A stretch of DNA of 64,000 nt from Pararhizobium sp. A13 (GTDB lineage: Bacteria > Pseudomonadota > Alphaproteobacteria > Rhizobiales > Rhizobiaceae). Below the pieces are notes generated by a model. That model was not told the origin of the DNA and did not search any database. It saw nothing but the letters and a program-made list of their open reading frames with translations. Made by a program: the position numbers and the translations under genes. Location: NCBI RefSeq assembly GCF_040126305.1, contig NZ_CP149511.1:124001-188000 (forward strand), given 5' to 3'. This document shows, piece after piece, positions 32,482-41,575 of this stretch (position 1 is its first letter; each line of letters begins with the position of its first letter).

Positions 32482-33536
32482 ACCGCGATTTCATCTATAG
32501 CGGCAGCCCCGCGCATATCGTCTTCGGGCAAGGTAAGAGCGCCGCCGCCGGCGAATGGGTCGAGAAGCTCGGCTGCAGCCGTGCCCTGATGCTCGCTACC
32601 CCGCAGCAGAAGGCGGATGCCGAGGCGATGGCCGCAAGACTAGGTCCGCTCGCCGTCGGCGTGTTTGCCGGTGCCGTCATGCATACGCCTGTTGATGTTA
32701 CCGAAGCGGCGATGAAGGTCGTGGCGGAGACCAAGGCCGATTGTGTCGTGTCGCTCGGCGGCGGTTCGACGACCGGGCTCGGCAAGGCGATCGCCTATCG
32801 CACCGACCTGCCGCAGATCGTCATTCCGACGACCTATGCCGGGTCTGAAGTGACGCCGATCCTCGGCCAGACGGAGGGAGGGCGCAAGACCACGCTGCGG
32901 CATGCTAGCATCCTGCCGGAAGTGGTGATCTACGATCCGGCGCTGACCACGGGCCTGCCCGTCGGCATGAGTGTCACGTCGGGGCTGAATGCCATGGCCC
33001 ATGCGGTCGAGGCGCTCTATGCGCAGGACCGCAACCCGATCTCGTCGCTGATGGCGGTCGAGGGGCTCAGGGCCTTCAAGGCCAGCCTGCCGGATATCAT
33101 CAAGACACCGCCGGCGCTCGACCTTCGGGCTGACGCCCTTTACGGCGCCTGGCTGTGCGGCACCGTGCTCGGCACCGTCGGCATGGCGTTGCACCACAAG
33201 ATTTGCCACACGCTCGGCGGCACCTTTGATACGCCGCATGCCGATACACACGCGATCATGCTGCCGCACACGGCCGCCTATAACGCCGTCGCCGTTCCCG
33301 AATTACTGGCGCCTGTCGCCAGGGTATTCGGCGGTTCGGTCGGTGGTGGCCTTTGGGATTTTGCCAAGGAGATCGGTGCGCCGCTCGCGCTCAAGGGGCT
33401 GGGGCTCACCGAAGTCGATCTCGATCACACGGCAGAGATCGCCACCGAAAACCCCTACTGGAATCCAAGGTCGATCGACCGGAAATCCATTCGTGCCCTG
33501 CTGCAAGATGCCTGGGAGGGCAAGCGGCCAGCATAG
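32478..33536 (+). CDS. maleylacetate reductase
   Basis: The 352-residue product belongs to the Fe-type alcohol dehydrogenase superfamily, maleylacetate reductase branch. It has AHIVFGQGKS at the N-terminus, VVSLGGGSTTGLGKAIAYRT (NAD-binding), IVIPTTYAGSEVTPILG, and the metal-site region MALHHKICHTLGGTFDTPHA with DTHAIMLPH. It reduces maleylacetate to 3-oxoadipate with NAD(P)H, the last step before the 3-oxoadipate pathway. It is coupled by ATGA to the dioxygenase. Confidence 0.93.
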   Translation: MNRDFIYSGSPAHIVFGQGKSAAAGEWVEKLGCSRALMLATPQQKADAEAMAARLGPLAVGVFAGAVMHTPVDVTEAAMKVVAETKADCVVSLGGGSTTGLGKAIAYRTDLPQIVIPTTYAGSEVTPILGQTEGGRKTTLRHASILPEVVIYDPALTTGLPVGMSVTSGLNAMAHAVEALYAQDRNPISSLMAVEGLRAFKASLPDIIKTPPALDLRADALYGAWLCGTVLGTVGMALHHKICHTLGGTFDTPHADTHAIMLPHTAAYNAVAVPELLAPVARVFGGSVGGGLWDFAKEIGAPLALKGLGLTEVDLDHTAEIATENPYWNPRSIDRKSIRALLQDAWEGKRPA

Positions 33537-33590
33537 GCGAACGACAGACAACACACTCTCTGGGAGGAGAGGAAAATGGGAGGACGAAAC

Positions 33591-34871
33591 ATGTTTACCA
33601 GACGCGAGTTTCTGAAGACGACGGCCGCTACAGGCGCGCTCGCCGCGACATCCGGCCTTGCGGCGCCGGCGATCGCTCAAGATGCGGCGATCAAGCTCGG
33701 TTATGTCAGCCCGCAGACCGGGCCACTCGCCGCGTTCGGCGAGGCGGACAAATTCGTCATCGACAGTTTCCTTTCGACGACAAAATCGATGGGTCTCAAC
33801 TACGAGGTCGTCGTCAAGGACAGCCAGTCCAACCCGAACCGGGCGGCGGAGGTCGCCAAGGAACTGATCGTCGATGACGAGGTGAACCTCATTCTGGTCG
33901 CCTCGACGCCGGAGACGACCAATCCGGTGGCAACCACATGCGAGGCGGAGGAAATGCCGTGCATTTCGACGGTCGCGCCCTGGCAGCCCTGGTTCATCGG
34001 CCAGCAGGGCAATCCCGGCGATCCGACGTCATGGAAGCCGTTCAACTATGCCTACCACTTCTTCTGGGGCCTCGAAGACGTCATCGCCGTCTTTACCAAT
34101 ATGTGGTCCCAGATCGAGACCAACAAAAAGGTGGGCGGGCTCTTCCCGAATGATGGCGACGGCAATGCCTGGGGCGACAAGGTTGTCGGCTTCCCGCCAG
34201 TGCTCGAAAAGATGGGCTATGCGCTTACCGATCCCGGCCGCTACCAGAACATGACCGACGATTTCTCGGCGCAAATCAATGCCTTCAAGTCCGGCCAGTG
34301 CGAAATCATCACCGGCGTCGTCATCCCGCCGGATTTCACTACCTTCTGGAACCAGGCCAAACAACAGGGTTTCGCCCCGAAGATCGCCTCGATCGGCAAG
34401 GCACTGCTCTTTCCGCAGACGGTGGAAGCGCTGGGCAATGCCGGCCACAATCTCTCGTCGGAAGTCTGGTGGACGCCGAGCCATCCCTTCAAGTCGTCGC
34501 TGACCGGCGAGACGTCGTCGCAGGTAGCCGAGGCCTTCACCAAGGCGACGAGCCGGCCCTGGACGCAGCCGATCGGTTTTGCCCATACGCTGTTCGAACT
34601 GGCAGTCGATGTGATGAAACGCGCCGGCGATCCGACCGACGGCGATGTCGTCGCGCAGGCGATCGCCTCCACCAAGCTTGATACGCTGGTCGGGCCGATC
34701 GCCTGGGACGGCAAGAACCTGCCGCCCTTTGCCGCCAAGAACGTCGCCAAGACGCCGCTGGTCGGCGGCCAGTGGCGGCTGAAGGACGGCGGCGGCTACG
34801 ATCTCGTCATCACCGACAACAAGACGGCGCCGAACATTCCGGTCGGCGGCAAAATGGAAGCGATCGCCTGA
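33591..34871 (+). CDS. Liv-type ABC transporter substrate-binding protein
   Basis: ATG 33591 (after GGGAGGACG) gives 426 residues; ATG 33576 also has a good site. The N-terminus FTRREFLKTTAATGALAATS is a twin-arginine-type signal. The mature domain is the branched-chain amino-acid binding family: KLGYVSPQTGPLAAFGEADK, VNLILVASTPETTNPVATTC and KVGGLFPNDGDGNAWGDKVV. The adjoining catabolic genes suggest an aromatic acid or phenol derivative as ligand. A hairpin follows at 34883. Confidence 0.92.
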   Translation: MFTRREFLKTTAATGALAATSGLAAPAIAQDAAIKLGYVSPQTGPLAAFGEADKFVIDSFLSTTKSMGLNYEVVVKDSQSNPNRAAEVAKELIVDDEVNLILVASTPETTNPVATTCEAEEMPCISTVAPWQPWFIGQQGNPGDPTSWKPFNYAYHFFWGLEDVIAVFTNMWSQIETNKKVGGLFPNDGDGNAWGDKVVGFPPVLEKMGYALTDPGRYQNMTDDFSAQINAFKSGQCEIITGVVIPPDFTTFWNQAKQQGFAPKIASIGKALLFPQTVEALGNAGHNLSSEVWWTPSHPFKSSLTGETSSQVAEAFTKATSRPWTQPIGFAHTLFELAVDVMKRAGDPTDGDVVAQAIASTKLDTLVGPIAWDGKNLPPFAAKNVAKTPLVGGQWRLKDGGGYDLVITDNKTAPNIPVGGKMEAIA

Positions 34872-34882
34872 TTTTTGGCGCG

Positions 34883-34901
34883 GGGGCCTCGCGGAGGCCC
34901 C
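34883..34901 (+). promoter_or_regulatory. intercistronic hairpin after the binding-protein gene
   Basis: GGGGCCTC, loop GCG, GAGGCCCC form a perfect 8-bp stem 12 bases after the binding-protein stop and before the ATPase gene. There is no downstream T-run. The likely role is mRNA protection or partial attenuation that favours the binding protein. Confidence 0.55.
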
Positions 34902-34923
34902 ACCTTTCCTGGGAGGAACGGGC

Positions 34924-35643
34924 TTGGCTATTCTTGAACTCGATGGGGTCTCGAAAAAGTTCGGCGCGCTGACAGTCGCCGAGCAGATTACCTTTGCCGT
35001 CGGCGAAGGCGAGGCGCTCGGCATCATCGGCCCGAACGGTGCCGGCAAGTCGACGTTGTTCAACCTCATCACCGGCAATATCGCCACCGACAGCGGTACG
35101 ATCCGTTTTCTCGGCAGCGACGTGACACGCGTGCCGCCGATGGCGCGCTGTCTGTCGGGCATGGGGCGAACCTTCCAGATCCCGCAACCCTTCGAGAAGC
35201 TGACGGTGTTCGAAAACCTCTTGGTCGCCGGAGCCTTCGGTTCGCGGCGACGGGAGACGGAGGTGTCGGATCGCTGTGCCGAAATCCTCGTCGAGACCGG
35301 GCTGATCGACAAGGCCAATGCGCCGGCCGGCAGCTTGTCGTTGCTGCAGCGCAAGCGGCTGGAACTCGCCCGGGCGCTGGCGACGGAGCCGAAGCTGCTG
35401 CTGCTCGACGAGATCGCCGGCGGGTTGACGGAAGGCGAGTGTCGGTCGCTGGTCGCCACAATCCGCAACATTCATGCAAGCGGCATCGCAGTCATCTGGA
35501 TCGAGCATGTGCTGCATGCGTTGAACTCAGTGGTGGAGCGGCTGCTGGTCCTGCATTTCGGCAAGGTCATCGGCATCGGCAAGCCCGACGAGATCATGGC
35601 CTCGCGTGAAGTCCGGGAAATCTATCTGGGGATCGAAGTCTGA
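34924..35643 (+). CDS. Liv-type ABC transporter ATPase (LivG-like)
   Basis: A TTG start at 34924 follows GGGAGGAACGG; no nearby ATG fits. The 239-residue protein has Walker A GPNGAGKSTLFNLITG, FQIPQPFEKLTVFENLLVAG, a weak signature LSLLQRKRLELARALATEP, Walker B LLLLDEIAGGLTEGE and the switch region WIEHVLHAL. It overlaps the next ATPase gene by one base. It powers import with LivF-, LivH- and LivM-like partners downstream. Confidence 0.93.
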   Translation: MAILELDGVSKKFGALTVAEQITFAVGEGEALGIIGPNGAGKSTLFNLITGNIATDSGTIRFLGSDVTRVPPMARCLSGMGRTFQIPQPFEKLTVFENLLVAGAFGSRRRETEVSDRCAEILVETGLIDKANAPAGSLSLLQRKRLELARALATEPKLLLLDEIAGGLTEGECRSLVATIRNIHASGIAVIWIEHVLHALNSVVERLLVLHFGKVIGIGKPDEIMASREVREIYLGIEV

Positions 35644-36362
35644 TGACGCTACTCGAAACCAGGGGCCTGACTGCCTCCTATGGCGATTTCCAGGCGCTGT
35701 TCGGTGTCGATATCACCGTCGGCGCCGGCGAAACCATCGCCATTATCGGCGCCAACGGTGCCGGCAAGACGACGCTGATGCGCTCGATCTCAGGCGTGCT
35801 GACCAATCCGGCAACATCGATCCTTTATCGGAACGAGCCGATCGGCGCACTGCCTGCGCCGGATGTTCTGGCGCGTGGGATCGCCATGGTGCCGGAAGGG
35901 CGAAAACTCTTTCCGTCGCTGACGGTCGAGGAAAACCTGCTGATCGGCAATTATGGCCGCAAGGTCCATGGCCCGTGGACACTCGAAAGCATCTTCGCAC
36001 TCTTCCCGATCCTGAACGAGCGGCGCAACAATCCCGCAACCGCGCTTTCCGGCGGCCAGCAACAGATGGTGGCGATCGGCCGGGCACTGATGTCGAACCC
36101 CGAGGTGCTGCTCTGTGACGAGATCAGCCTTGGCCTGGCACCGGTCGTGGTGCGCGGCATCTACGCGGCCTTTCCGCGCATCCGCGAAACCGGCGCCTCG
36201 CTCGTCATCGTGGAACAGGACATTGCTCAGGCGCTGAAGGTCGCCGACCGCGTCTATTGCATGATGGAGGGGCGCGTGACGCTTACCGGCCGATCCTCGG
36301 ATTTGAGCCGCGATGATATCCACAAGGCCTATTTCGGGACGGAACACCATGAACTGGCTTGA
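35643..36362 (+). CDS. Liv-type ABC transporter ATPase (LivF-like)
   Basis: The 239-residue protein has Walker A GANGAGKTTLMRSISG, MVPEGRKLFPSLTVEENLLI, signature LSGGQQQMVAIGRALMSNP, Walker B LLCDEISLGLAP and the switch EQD. Start ATG 35643 overlaps the LivG-like stop, and the end overlaps the LivH-like start at 36349. Together these indicate one tightly coupled operon. Confidence 0.94.
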   Translation: MTLLETRGLTASYGDFQALFGVDITVGAGETIAIIGANGAGKTTLMRSISGVLTNPATSILYRNEPIGALPAPDVLARGIAMVPEGRKLFPSLTVEENLLIGNYGRKVHGPWTLESIFALFPILNERRNNPATALSGGQQQMVAIGRALMSNPEVLLCDEISLGLAPVVVRGIYAAFPRIRETGASLVIVEQDIAQALKVADRVYCMMEGRVTLTGRSSDLSRDDIHKAYFGTEHHELA

Positions 36363-37212
36363 TACCATTCTCCAGGGCGTACTGCTCGGCGGCCTCTATG
36401 CGCTGTTTGCGGCGGGCTTGAGCCTCGTCTTCGGCATCATGCGGCTGGTCAATCTCGCCCATGGCGACCTGATCGTGCTCGCGGCCTTCCTGATCCTCGT
36501 GCTGGTGACGACACTTGGTCTCAACCCGTTTGTCGCCGCCGTGCTTGCCGCGCCGCTGATGTTCGCCATCGGCTGGGCGCTGCAATTTCTCCTGCTCAAT
36601 CGTACGCTCGGCAAGGATATCCTGCCGCCGCTGCTCGTCACCTTCGGCCTGTCGATCGTTATCCAGAACGGATTGCTCGAAGGTTTTTCTGCCGACAGCC
36701 GCCGCGTTTTCGCCGGTACCATCGAAAGTGCCTCGGTCAATCTAGGCCCGGTCACCGCCGGCATCATGCCACTGATGACTTTCTTCTCGGCCGTTGCCGT
36801 CATCGTCTGTCTCAACCAACTGATCTACCGCACATCCGTCGGCCGCGCCTTCCGGGCGACCTCGGATGACCCGGTGACCGCTGGCCTGATGGGCATACGG
36901 CCGCAGCGCATTTTTGCGCTGGCAACGGGTTTGGCCATGGTCGTAGTGACGATCGCCGCCGTCTATCTCGGCACACGCGCCAATTTCGATCCGACATCGG
37001 GGCCGGCGCGCCTGATCTATGCCTTCGAGGCGGTGATCATCGGTGGGCTCGGCTCGCTGTGGGGTACGCTTGCCGGCGGCATCATTCTCGGCATTGCGCA
37101 GACAGTTGGCGCTGCGATCAATCCGGAATGGCAGATCCTTGCCGGCCATCTCGCCTTCTTGGGCGTCCTCCTGTTCAAGCCGCGCGGCCTCTTCCCGCGC
37201 GCCGTCGATTGA
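36349..37212 (+). CDS. Liv-type ABC transporter permease (LivH-like)
   Basis: ATG 36349 lies inside the end of the LivF-like gene (14-bp overlap). The 287-residue membrane protein shows LLGGLYALFAAGLSLVFGIM, RLVNLAHGDLIVLAAFL, the typical RAFRATSDDPVTAGLMGI loop and IYAFEAVIIGGLGSLWGTLA, with about eight helices. It forms half of the membrane channel. Confidence 0.93.
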   Translation: MNWLDTILQGVLLGGLYALFAAGLSLVFGIMRLVNLAHGDLIVLAAFLILVLVTTLGLNPFVAAVLAAPLMFAIGWALQFLLLNRTLGKDILPPLLVTFGLSIVIQNGLLEGFSADSRRVFAGTIESASVNLGPVTAGIMPLMTFFSAVAVIVCLNQLIYRTSVGRAFRATSDDPVTAGLMGIRPQRIFALATGLAMVVVTIAAVYLGTRANFDPTSGPARLIYAFEAVIIGGLGSLWGTLAGGIILGIAQTVGAAINPEWQILAGHLAFLGVLLFKPRGLFPRAVD

Positions 37213-37221
37213 GGTGCAGCG

Positions 37222-38307
37222 ATGACCATGGCCCTACCATCCTTCACGGTCGAGACGCGCACCAGAGCGTCGACAATGTCCGCAGCGGCGGTCATCGCTC
37301 TGCTGCTTCTCGCCTTTGCCGCGCCCTTCGTCGTCTCGCGCGGTGTCATCCAGGATCTGTTCTTCATCCTCACCATGCTGGTGCTGGCGCAGAACTGGAA
37401 CCTGCTTGCCGGTTATGCCGGTCTGATCTCGGTCGGCCAGCAGGCTTTCGTCGGCTTCGGCGCCTATACGATGTTCGGCGCCGTCATCCTCTTCGGCGTC
37501 GATCCGGTCGTTGCGATCTGGATTGCCGGGCTGTTCTCGGTCGCCCTTGCAATTCCGACCGCCTTCTTCACCTTCCGGCTCTACGGCCCCTATTTCGCTA
37601 TTGGCACCTGGGTGGTGGCCGAAGTCGTGCGGCTGTTGCTTGCCCAGTGGAAGGCACTCGGCGGCGGCACCGGCACTTCGCTGCCGCGCGAGGCAACCCG
37701 CGAGATGATCGGCGTCGAATCGATGCGCGATGTCCTCGGCATGAAGGCCTCGCAGGCAAGCGATGCGCTGACCTATTGGCTGGCGCTGATCCTCGTCGTG
37801 GCAACGATCGGTTTCATCTATGGTCTTCTGCGCAGCAAGCAGGGTCTTGGCCTAGCGGCCGTCCGTGACAATGAACAGGCCGCCCGCGCCGTCGGCGTCG
37901 ATGCGCGGTGGATGAAGACGCTGGTCTATCTCGCCACCGCCTTCATCACCGGCATGTGCGGTGCGCTTATTTATGTCCAGAAGGCGCGCATCTCGCCGGA
38001 TGCGGCCTTCTCTGTCACCGACTGGACGGCCTACGTCATCTTCATCGTCGTGATCGGTGGCATTGGCACGATTGAAGGCCCGATCCTCGGCGTCATCATC
38101 TTCTTTCTCCTGCAGAACCTGCTGGCCGATTTTGGATCCTGGTATCTGCTGATGCTGGGTCTTCTCGGCATCGCCATCATGCTTCTTGCGCCGCGCGGTC
38201 TCTGGGGATTGTTCTCCGATCGCACCGGCATCCAGCTTTTTCCGGTCCGCCGCGTTCTGAAGGGCGGGCCGCTCAATCTCACGCATAAGGGAGGGCCTCA
38301 TGGCTGA
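37222..38307 (+). CDS. Liv-type ABC transporter permease (LivM-like)
   Basis: The 361-residue membrane protein has LVLAQNWNLLAGYAGLISVG and QQAFVGFGAYTMFGA near the N-terminus, YFAIGTWVVAEVVRLLLAQW, VRDNEQAARAVGVDARWMKT as the ATPase-contact loop, and VIFIVVIGGIGTIEGPILGV. It is 9 bases after the LivH-like gene and overlaps the monooxygenase gene by 8 bases, which ties the transporter to the catabolic enzymes. Confidence 0.93.
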   Translation: MTMALPSFTVETRTRASTMSAAAVIALLLLAFAAPFVVSRGVIQDLFFILTMLVLAQNWNLLAGYAGLISVGQQAFVGFGAYTMFGAVILFGVDPVVAIWIAGLFSVALAIPTAFFTFRLYGPYFAIGTWVVAEVVRLLLAQWKALGGGTGTSLPREATREMIGVESMRDVLGMKASQASDALTYWLALILVVATIGFIYGLLRSKQGLGLAAVRDNEQAARAVGVDARWMKTLVYLATAFITGMCGALIYVQKARISPDAAFSVTDWTAYVIFIVVIGGIGTIEGPILGVIIFFLLQNLLADFGSWYLLMLGLLGIAIMLLAPRGLWGLFSDRTGIQLFPVRRVLKGGPLNLTHKGGPHG

Positions 38308-40054
38308 CATTACCACCGACGTACTCATCATCGGCACCGGCCCGGCAGGCTCGGCCACCGCAGCCCTGCTTTCGTCCTACGGGGTCGAGAATATGGTGAT
38401 CAACCGTTACCGCTGGCTCGCCAGCACGCCGCGCGCCCACATTACCAACCAGCGCACCATGGAAGTGCTGCGCGATCTCGGCCGCGACGTGGAGGACGAG
38501 GCCTACATGTTCGCCGCTGAGCAGGACCTGATGGGCGAAAACGTCTTCTGCACCTCGCTTACCGGCGAGGAGATCGGTCGGATGAAGAGCTGGGGCATGC
38601 ACCCGCTTTCGCGCGCCGAGCACCAGCTATCCTCGCCGACCCAGATGAACGACCTGCCGCAGACCTTCATGGAGCCACTGCTGTTCAAGACCGCCTGTTC
38701 GCGCGGTACGCAGTCGCGCATGTCGACGGAATATCTGAGCCACGTGCAGGATGGAGATGGCGTCACGACGACCTGTCTCGATCGGCTGACAGGCAAGGAA
38801 TTCACGGTCCGCTCCAAGTATCTGGTTGGAGCGGATGGCGGCAATTCCAAGGTCGCGGAACATGCCGGCCTTGCCTTCGAGGGCAAGATGGGCGTCGCCG
38901 GCTCTATGAACATCCTGTTCCAGGCCGATCTCTCCCGCCTCGTCGCCCATCGTCCCTCGGTGCTTTACTGGGTGCTGCAGCCGGGCGCGGATGTCGGCGG
39001 CATCGGCATGGGACTGGTGCGCATGGTGAGGCCGTGGAACGAATGGCTGATCGTCTGGGGCTACGACATCAACCAGCCGGCGCCGCAGGTGGATGAAGCG
39101 CATGCGAAGAAGGTCGTGCGGGATCTCGTCGGCGACCCCGACCTCGAAATGACCATCAAGTCGGTCTCGACCTGGACCGTCAACAACATGTATGCGACGA
39201 CCATGTCGAACGGCCGCGTGTTCTGCATGGGCGACGCGACCCACCGGCATCCGCCGTCGAACGGCCTTGGGTCCAACACCTCGATCCAGGACGCCTTCAA
39301 TCTCGCCTGGAAGCTCGCCTTTGTGCTGAAGGGAGCGGCCGGGCCAAAATTGCTCGACAGCTATCAGGCCGAACGGGCGCCGGTCGCCAAGCAGATCGTC
39401 ACGCGCGCCAACAAGTCTATCGAGGAGTTCGGACCGATCTTCAAGGCGCTCGGCCTGCTTGATTCCATTGACCCCGTAAAGATGCAGCAGAACATGGATG
39501 CCCGCTGCAACAATACTGTGGCCTCTGAAGAGCAGCGTGTGGCCATCCGCAAGGCCATCGCCGACAAGGTCTACGAATTCGATTGCCACGGTGTGGAGAT
39601 GAACCAGCGATACCGCTCCGGCGCTGCCATCACCGACGGGCAGGTGGAGCCGGCCTTCACCAAGGACCCGGAACTGCACTGCCAGCAGACCACCTGGCCC
39701 GGCGCTCGGCTGCCGCATGCCTGGGTGTTTTCCAATAGCGGCGAGAAGGTTTCGACACTCGATCTCACCGGCCACGGCAAATTCACGGTGCTGACCGGTA
39801 TCGGCGGGCAGGGCTGGGCCGAGGCCGCCCGTAGTCTCGGCAAGGAATTGGGCATCGACATCGCCGCCCATGTCATCGGCCCACGCCAGCCGTGGCAGGA
39901 TTTTACCGGCGACTGGGCCAATATTCGCGACATCCGCGACAGCGGCATTCTGCTGGTCCGCCCGGACCATCACGTCGCCTGGCGGCGCGAGACAATTTCC
40001 GATGATCCGGCGGGCGATCTGCGCCGGGTGCTGACTGCCATTCTTCGAAAGTGA
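38300..40054 (+). CDS. FAD-dependent phenol hydroxylase (TfdB-like)
   Basis: The 584-residue flavoprotein of the PheA/TfdB family has a dinucleotide-binding loop DVLIIGTGPAGSATAALLSS, the TfdB-typical NRYRWLASTPRAHITNQRTM, a DG-type motif YLVGADGGNSKVAEHAGL, and the GD-type FAD site RVFCMGDATHRHPPSNGLGS with NTSIQDAFNLAWKLA. A thioredoxin-like C-terminal domain ends the protein. It hydroxylates a phenolic ring with NADPH and O2. In this operon it most likely produces a catechol- or hydroxyquinol-type substrate for the flanking dioxygenases. The exact phenol is unknown. Confidence 0.92.
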   Translation: MADITTDVLIIGTGPAGSATAALLSSYGVENMVINRYRWLASTPRAHITNQRTMEVLRDLGRDVEDEAYMFAAEQDLMGENVFCTSLTGEEIGRMKSWGMHPLSRAEHQLSSPTQMNDLPQTFMEPLLFKTACSRGTQSRMSTEYLSHVQDGDGVTTTCLDRLTGKEFTVRSKYLVGADGGNSKVAEHAGLAFEGKMGVAGSMNILFQADLSRLVAHRPSVLYWVLQPGADVGGIGMGLVRMVRPWNEWLIVWGYDINQPAPQVDEAHAKKVVRDLVGDPDLEMTIKSVSTWTVNNMYATTMSNGRVFCMGDATHRHPPSNGLGSNTSIQDAFNLAWKLAFVLKGAAGPKLLDSYQAERAPVAKQIVTRANKSIEEFGPIFKALGLLDSIDPVKMQQNMDARCNNTVASEEQRVAIRKAIADKVYEFDCHGVEMNQRYRSGAAITDGQVEPAFTKDPELHCQQTTWPGARLPHAWVFSNSGEKVSTLDLTGHGKFTVLTGIGGQGWAEAARSLGKELGIDIAAHVIGPRQPWQDFTGDWANIRDIRDSGILLVRPDHHVAWRRETISDDPAGDLRRVLTAILRK

Positions 40055-40061
40055 GACCGTG

Positions 40062-40955
40062 ATGGACGCGCACGAAAAAGGCTTCTTCACCGAGGAAAAT
40101 TCCGTCGAGGTCGTCACCGGCCGCAACAGCAATGCCGAAGACGAGCGGTTGAAGCAGATCATGGAAGTGGTCACCCGCAAACTGCACGAGGCGGTCAAGG
40201 AGCTCGAACCGACACAGGAGGAATGGATGCAGGCGATCCTGTTCCTGACGCGCACAGGGCAGATGTGCAACGAATGGCGGCAGGAGTTCATCCTCCTGTC
40301 CGATGTCCTCGGCATCTCCATGCTGGTGGACGCGATCAACAACCGCAAGCCGTCCGGCGCCTCGGAAAGCACGGTGCTCGGCCCCTTCCACGTCGAAGGT
40401 GCGCCCGAGCTGGAAATGGGTGCCAATATCTGCCTCGATGCCAAGGGCGAGGACATGGTGATCGGCGGCCGCATCCTCGACACGGCCGGCCGGCCGATCA
40501 AGGATGCGGTGATCGACGTCTGGCAGGCCAATGACGAAGGCTTCTACGACGTGCAACAGCAGGGCATCCAGCCGGATTTCAACCTGCGTGGGGTCTTTCG
40601 TACGGGCGATGACGGCCGCTACTGGTTCCGGGCGGTCAAGCCGAAATACTACCCGATCCCGAATGATGGACCGGTCGGGCAGATGCTCGAGCATCTCGGC
40701 CGTCATCCATATCGCCCGGCGCATCTGCACTACATCGTCAAGGCGGGCGGCTTCGAGACGCTGGTCACCCACATCTTCGATCCAGACGATCCCTATATCA
40801 ATTCGGATGCGGTCTTCGGTGTGAAGGAGAGCCTGCTTGCGCAATTCAGGCACAGGCAGGATCTGGACCGTGCCAGGCGCTACGAGTTCGATGGCGACTT
40901 CTGGGAGGTAGAGCATGATTTCGTTTTGGCGCGCGTCGGCGAGAAGCGGGGCTAG
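40062..40955 (+). CDS. second intradiol dioxygenase (catechol/hydroxyquinol type)
   Basis: ATG 40062 (a GTG at 40059 is possible) starts 297 residues, 7 bases after the monooxygenase gene. It has the N-terminal domain (QEFILLSDVLGISMLVDAIN), VLGPFHVEGAPELEMGANIC, QANDEGFYDVQQQG (Tyr ligand), VKPKYYPIPNDGPVG (Tyr ligand) and YRPAHLHYIV (two His). It is clearly homologous to but divergent from the product of 31612-32481. One may act on hydroxyquinol and the other on a substituted catechol. Confidence 0.92.
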   Translation: MDAHEKGFFTEENSVEVVTGRNSNAEDERLKQIMEVVTRKLHEAVKELEPTQEEWMQAILFLTRTGQMCNEWRQEFILLSDVLGISMLVDAINNRKPSGASESTVLGPFHVEGAPELEMGANICLDAKGEDMVIGGRILDTAGRPIKDAVIDVWQANDEGFYDVQQQGIQPDFNLRGVFRTGDDGRYWFRAVKPKYYPIPNDGPVGQMLEHLGRHPYRPAHLHYIVKAGGFETLVTHIFDPDDPYINSDAVFGVKESLLAQFRHRQDLDRARRYEFDGDFWEVEHDFVLARVGEKRG

Positions 40956-41575
40956 AGCAGCTCCGGCAAAAGCGAGCTGCGGGACTGCTCTGCTTGTTAG
41001 CCGCGTTGATGGTGTCGGCGGGGACGAAGGTTGCTCGGCACGAGCAACTCGGGGTCCATCCAGATGCGGGACTTTGCCATCCCGAGCGTACGCGGCTCAA
41101 CCTCTTCCCTGTAAGGTGGCGACGTCGGAACCTCGCGCTGCCGTTGCCTGGTTACGAGGTCTAGCCAATCGCGAGCCAGCAGAAACTCGGCATGCGTCAG
41201 TGGGCTTCCCAATGTGAGCAGGTCGCTGATCAGCCAACTCTTCGCGGGATTATCAGCATCCCGCATCGTGCGCCATGAACTTCAGAAACTGGGGCCGTGA
41301 TAGCTTCTTGCGGAACCTTAGCTGGCCCGTCATCGACGCCCCGTGGAGCTGGAAAATCGTGGGTTCACGCACCACAACTTTGGCACATTGCGATGCCGAA
41401 GGGGTGTGTCTCACCCGCCCCCTCCCTTCCCTTGCAACCCGGCCCAGCCGGTCGGATCGGGGGCTGCCGTCAGCGCCAGCGGCGATGCGGAGTGTCGCAT
41501 TTCTAAATGGCTGAAGACGCCGCCCAAAGTGACATTTTAACTTTGCGCAACGGCGGACATTCCAACCTTGCCGCC
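40956..41575. other. region of about 620 bp with mobile-element debris, no intact gene
   Basis: Frames are short or broken. At 41531 and 41556 the related words GACATTTTAACTTTGC and GACATTCCAACCTTGC lie 25 bases apart, like IS21-type terminal repeats. The minus-strand frame 40997-41266 (SDLLTLGSPLTHAEFLLARD) may be a fragment of an unidentified gene. Confidence 0.35.

Noticed and set aside
34029..35471. 480-codon minus-strand open frame
   Set aside because: Antisense to the binding protein and LivG-like ATPase genes, whose Walker and signature motifs are clear on the plus strand.
38627..40531. 634-codon open frame on the minus strand opposite the TfdB-like gene
   Set aside because: It is an antisense shadow of the high-GC hydroxylase and dioxygenase genes. 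Composition is Arg/His/Pro-rich with no domain, and the plus-strand motifs are unambiguous.
40997..41266. 89-codon minus-strand frame downstream of the second dioxygenase
   Set aside because: No recognisable family, no ribosome site, and it lies in IS debris.
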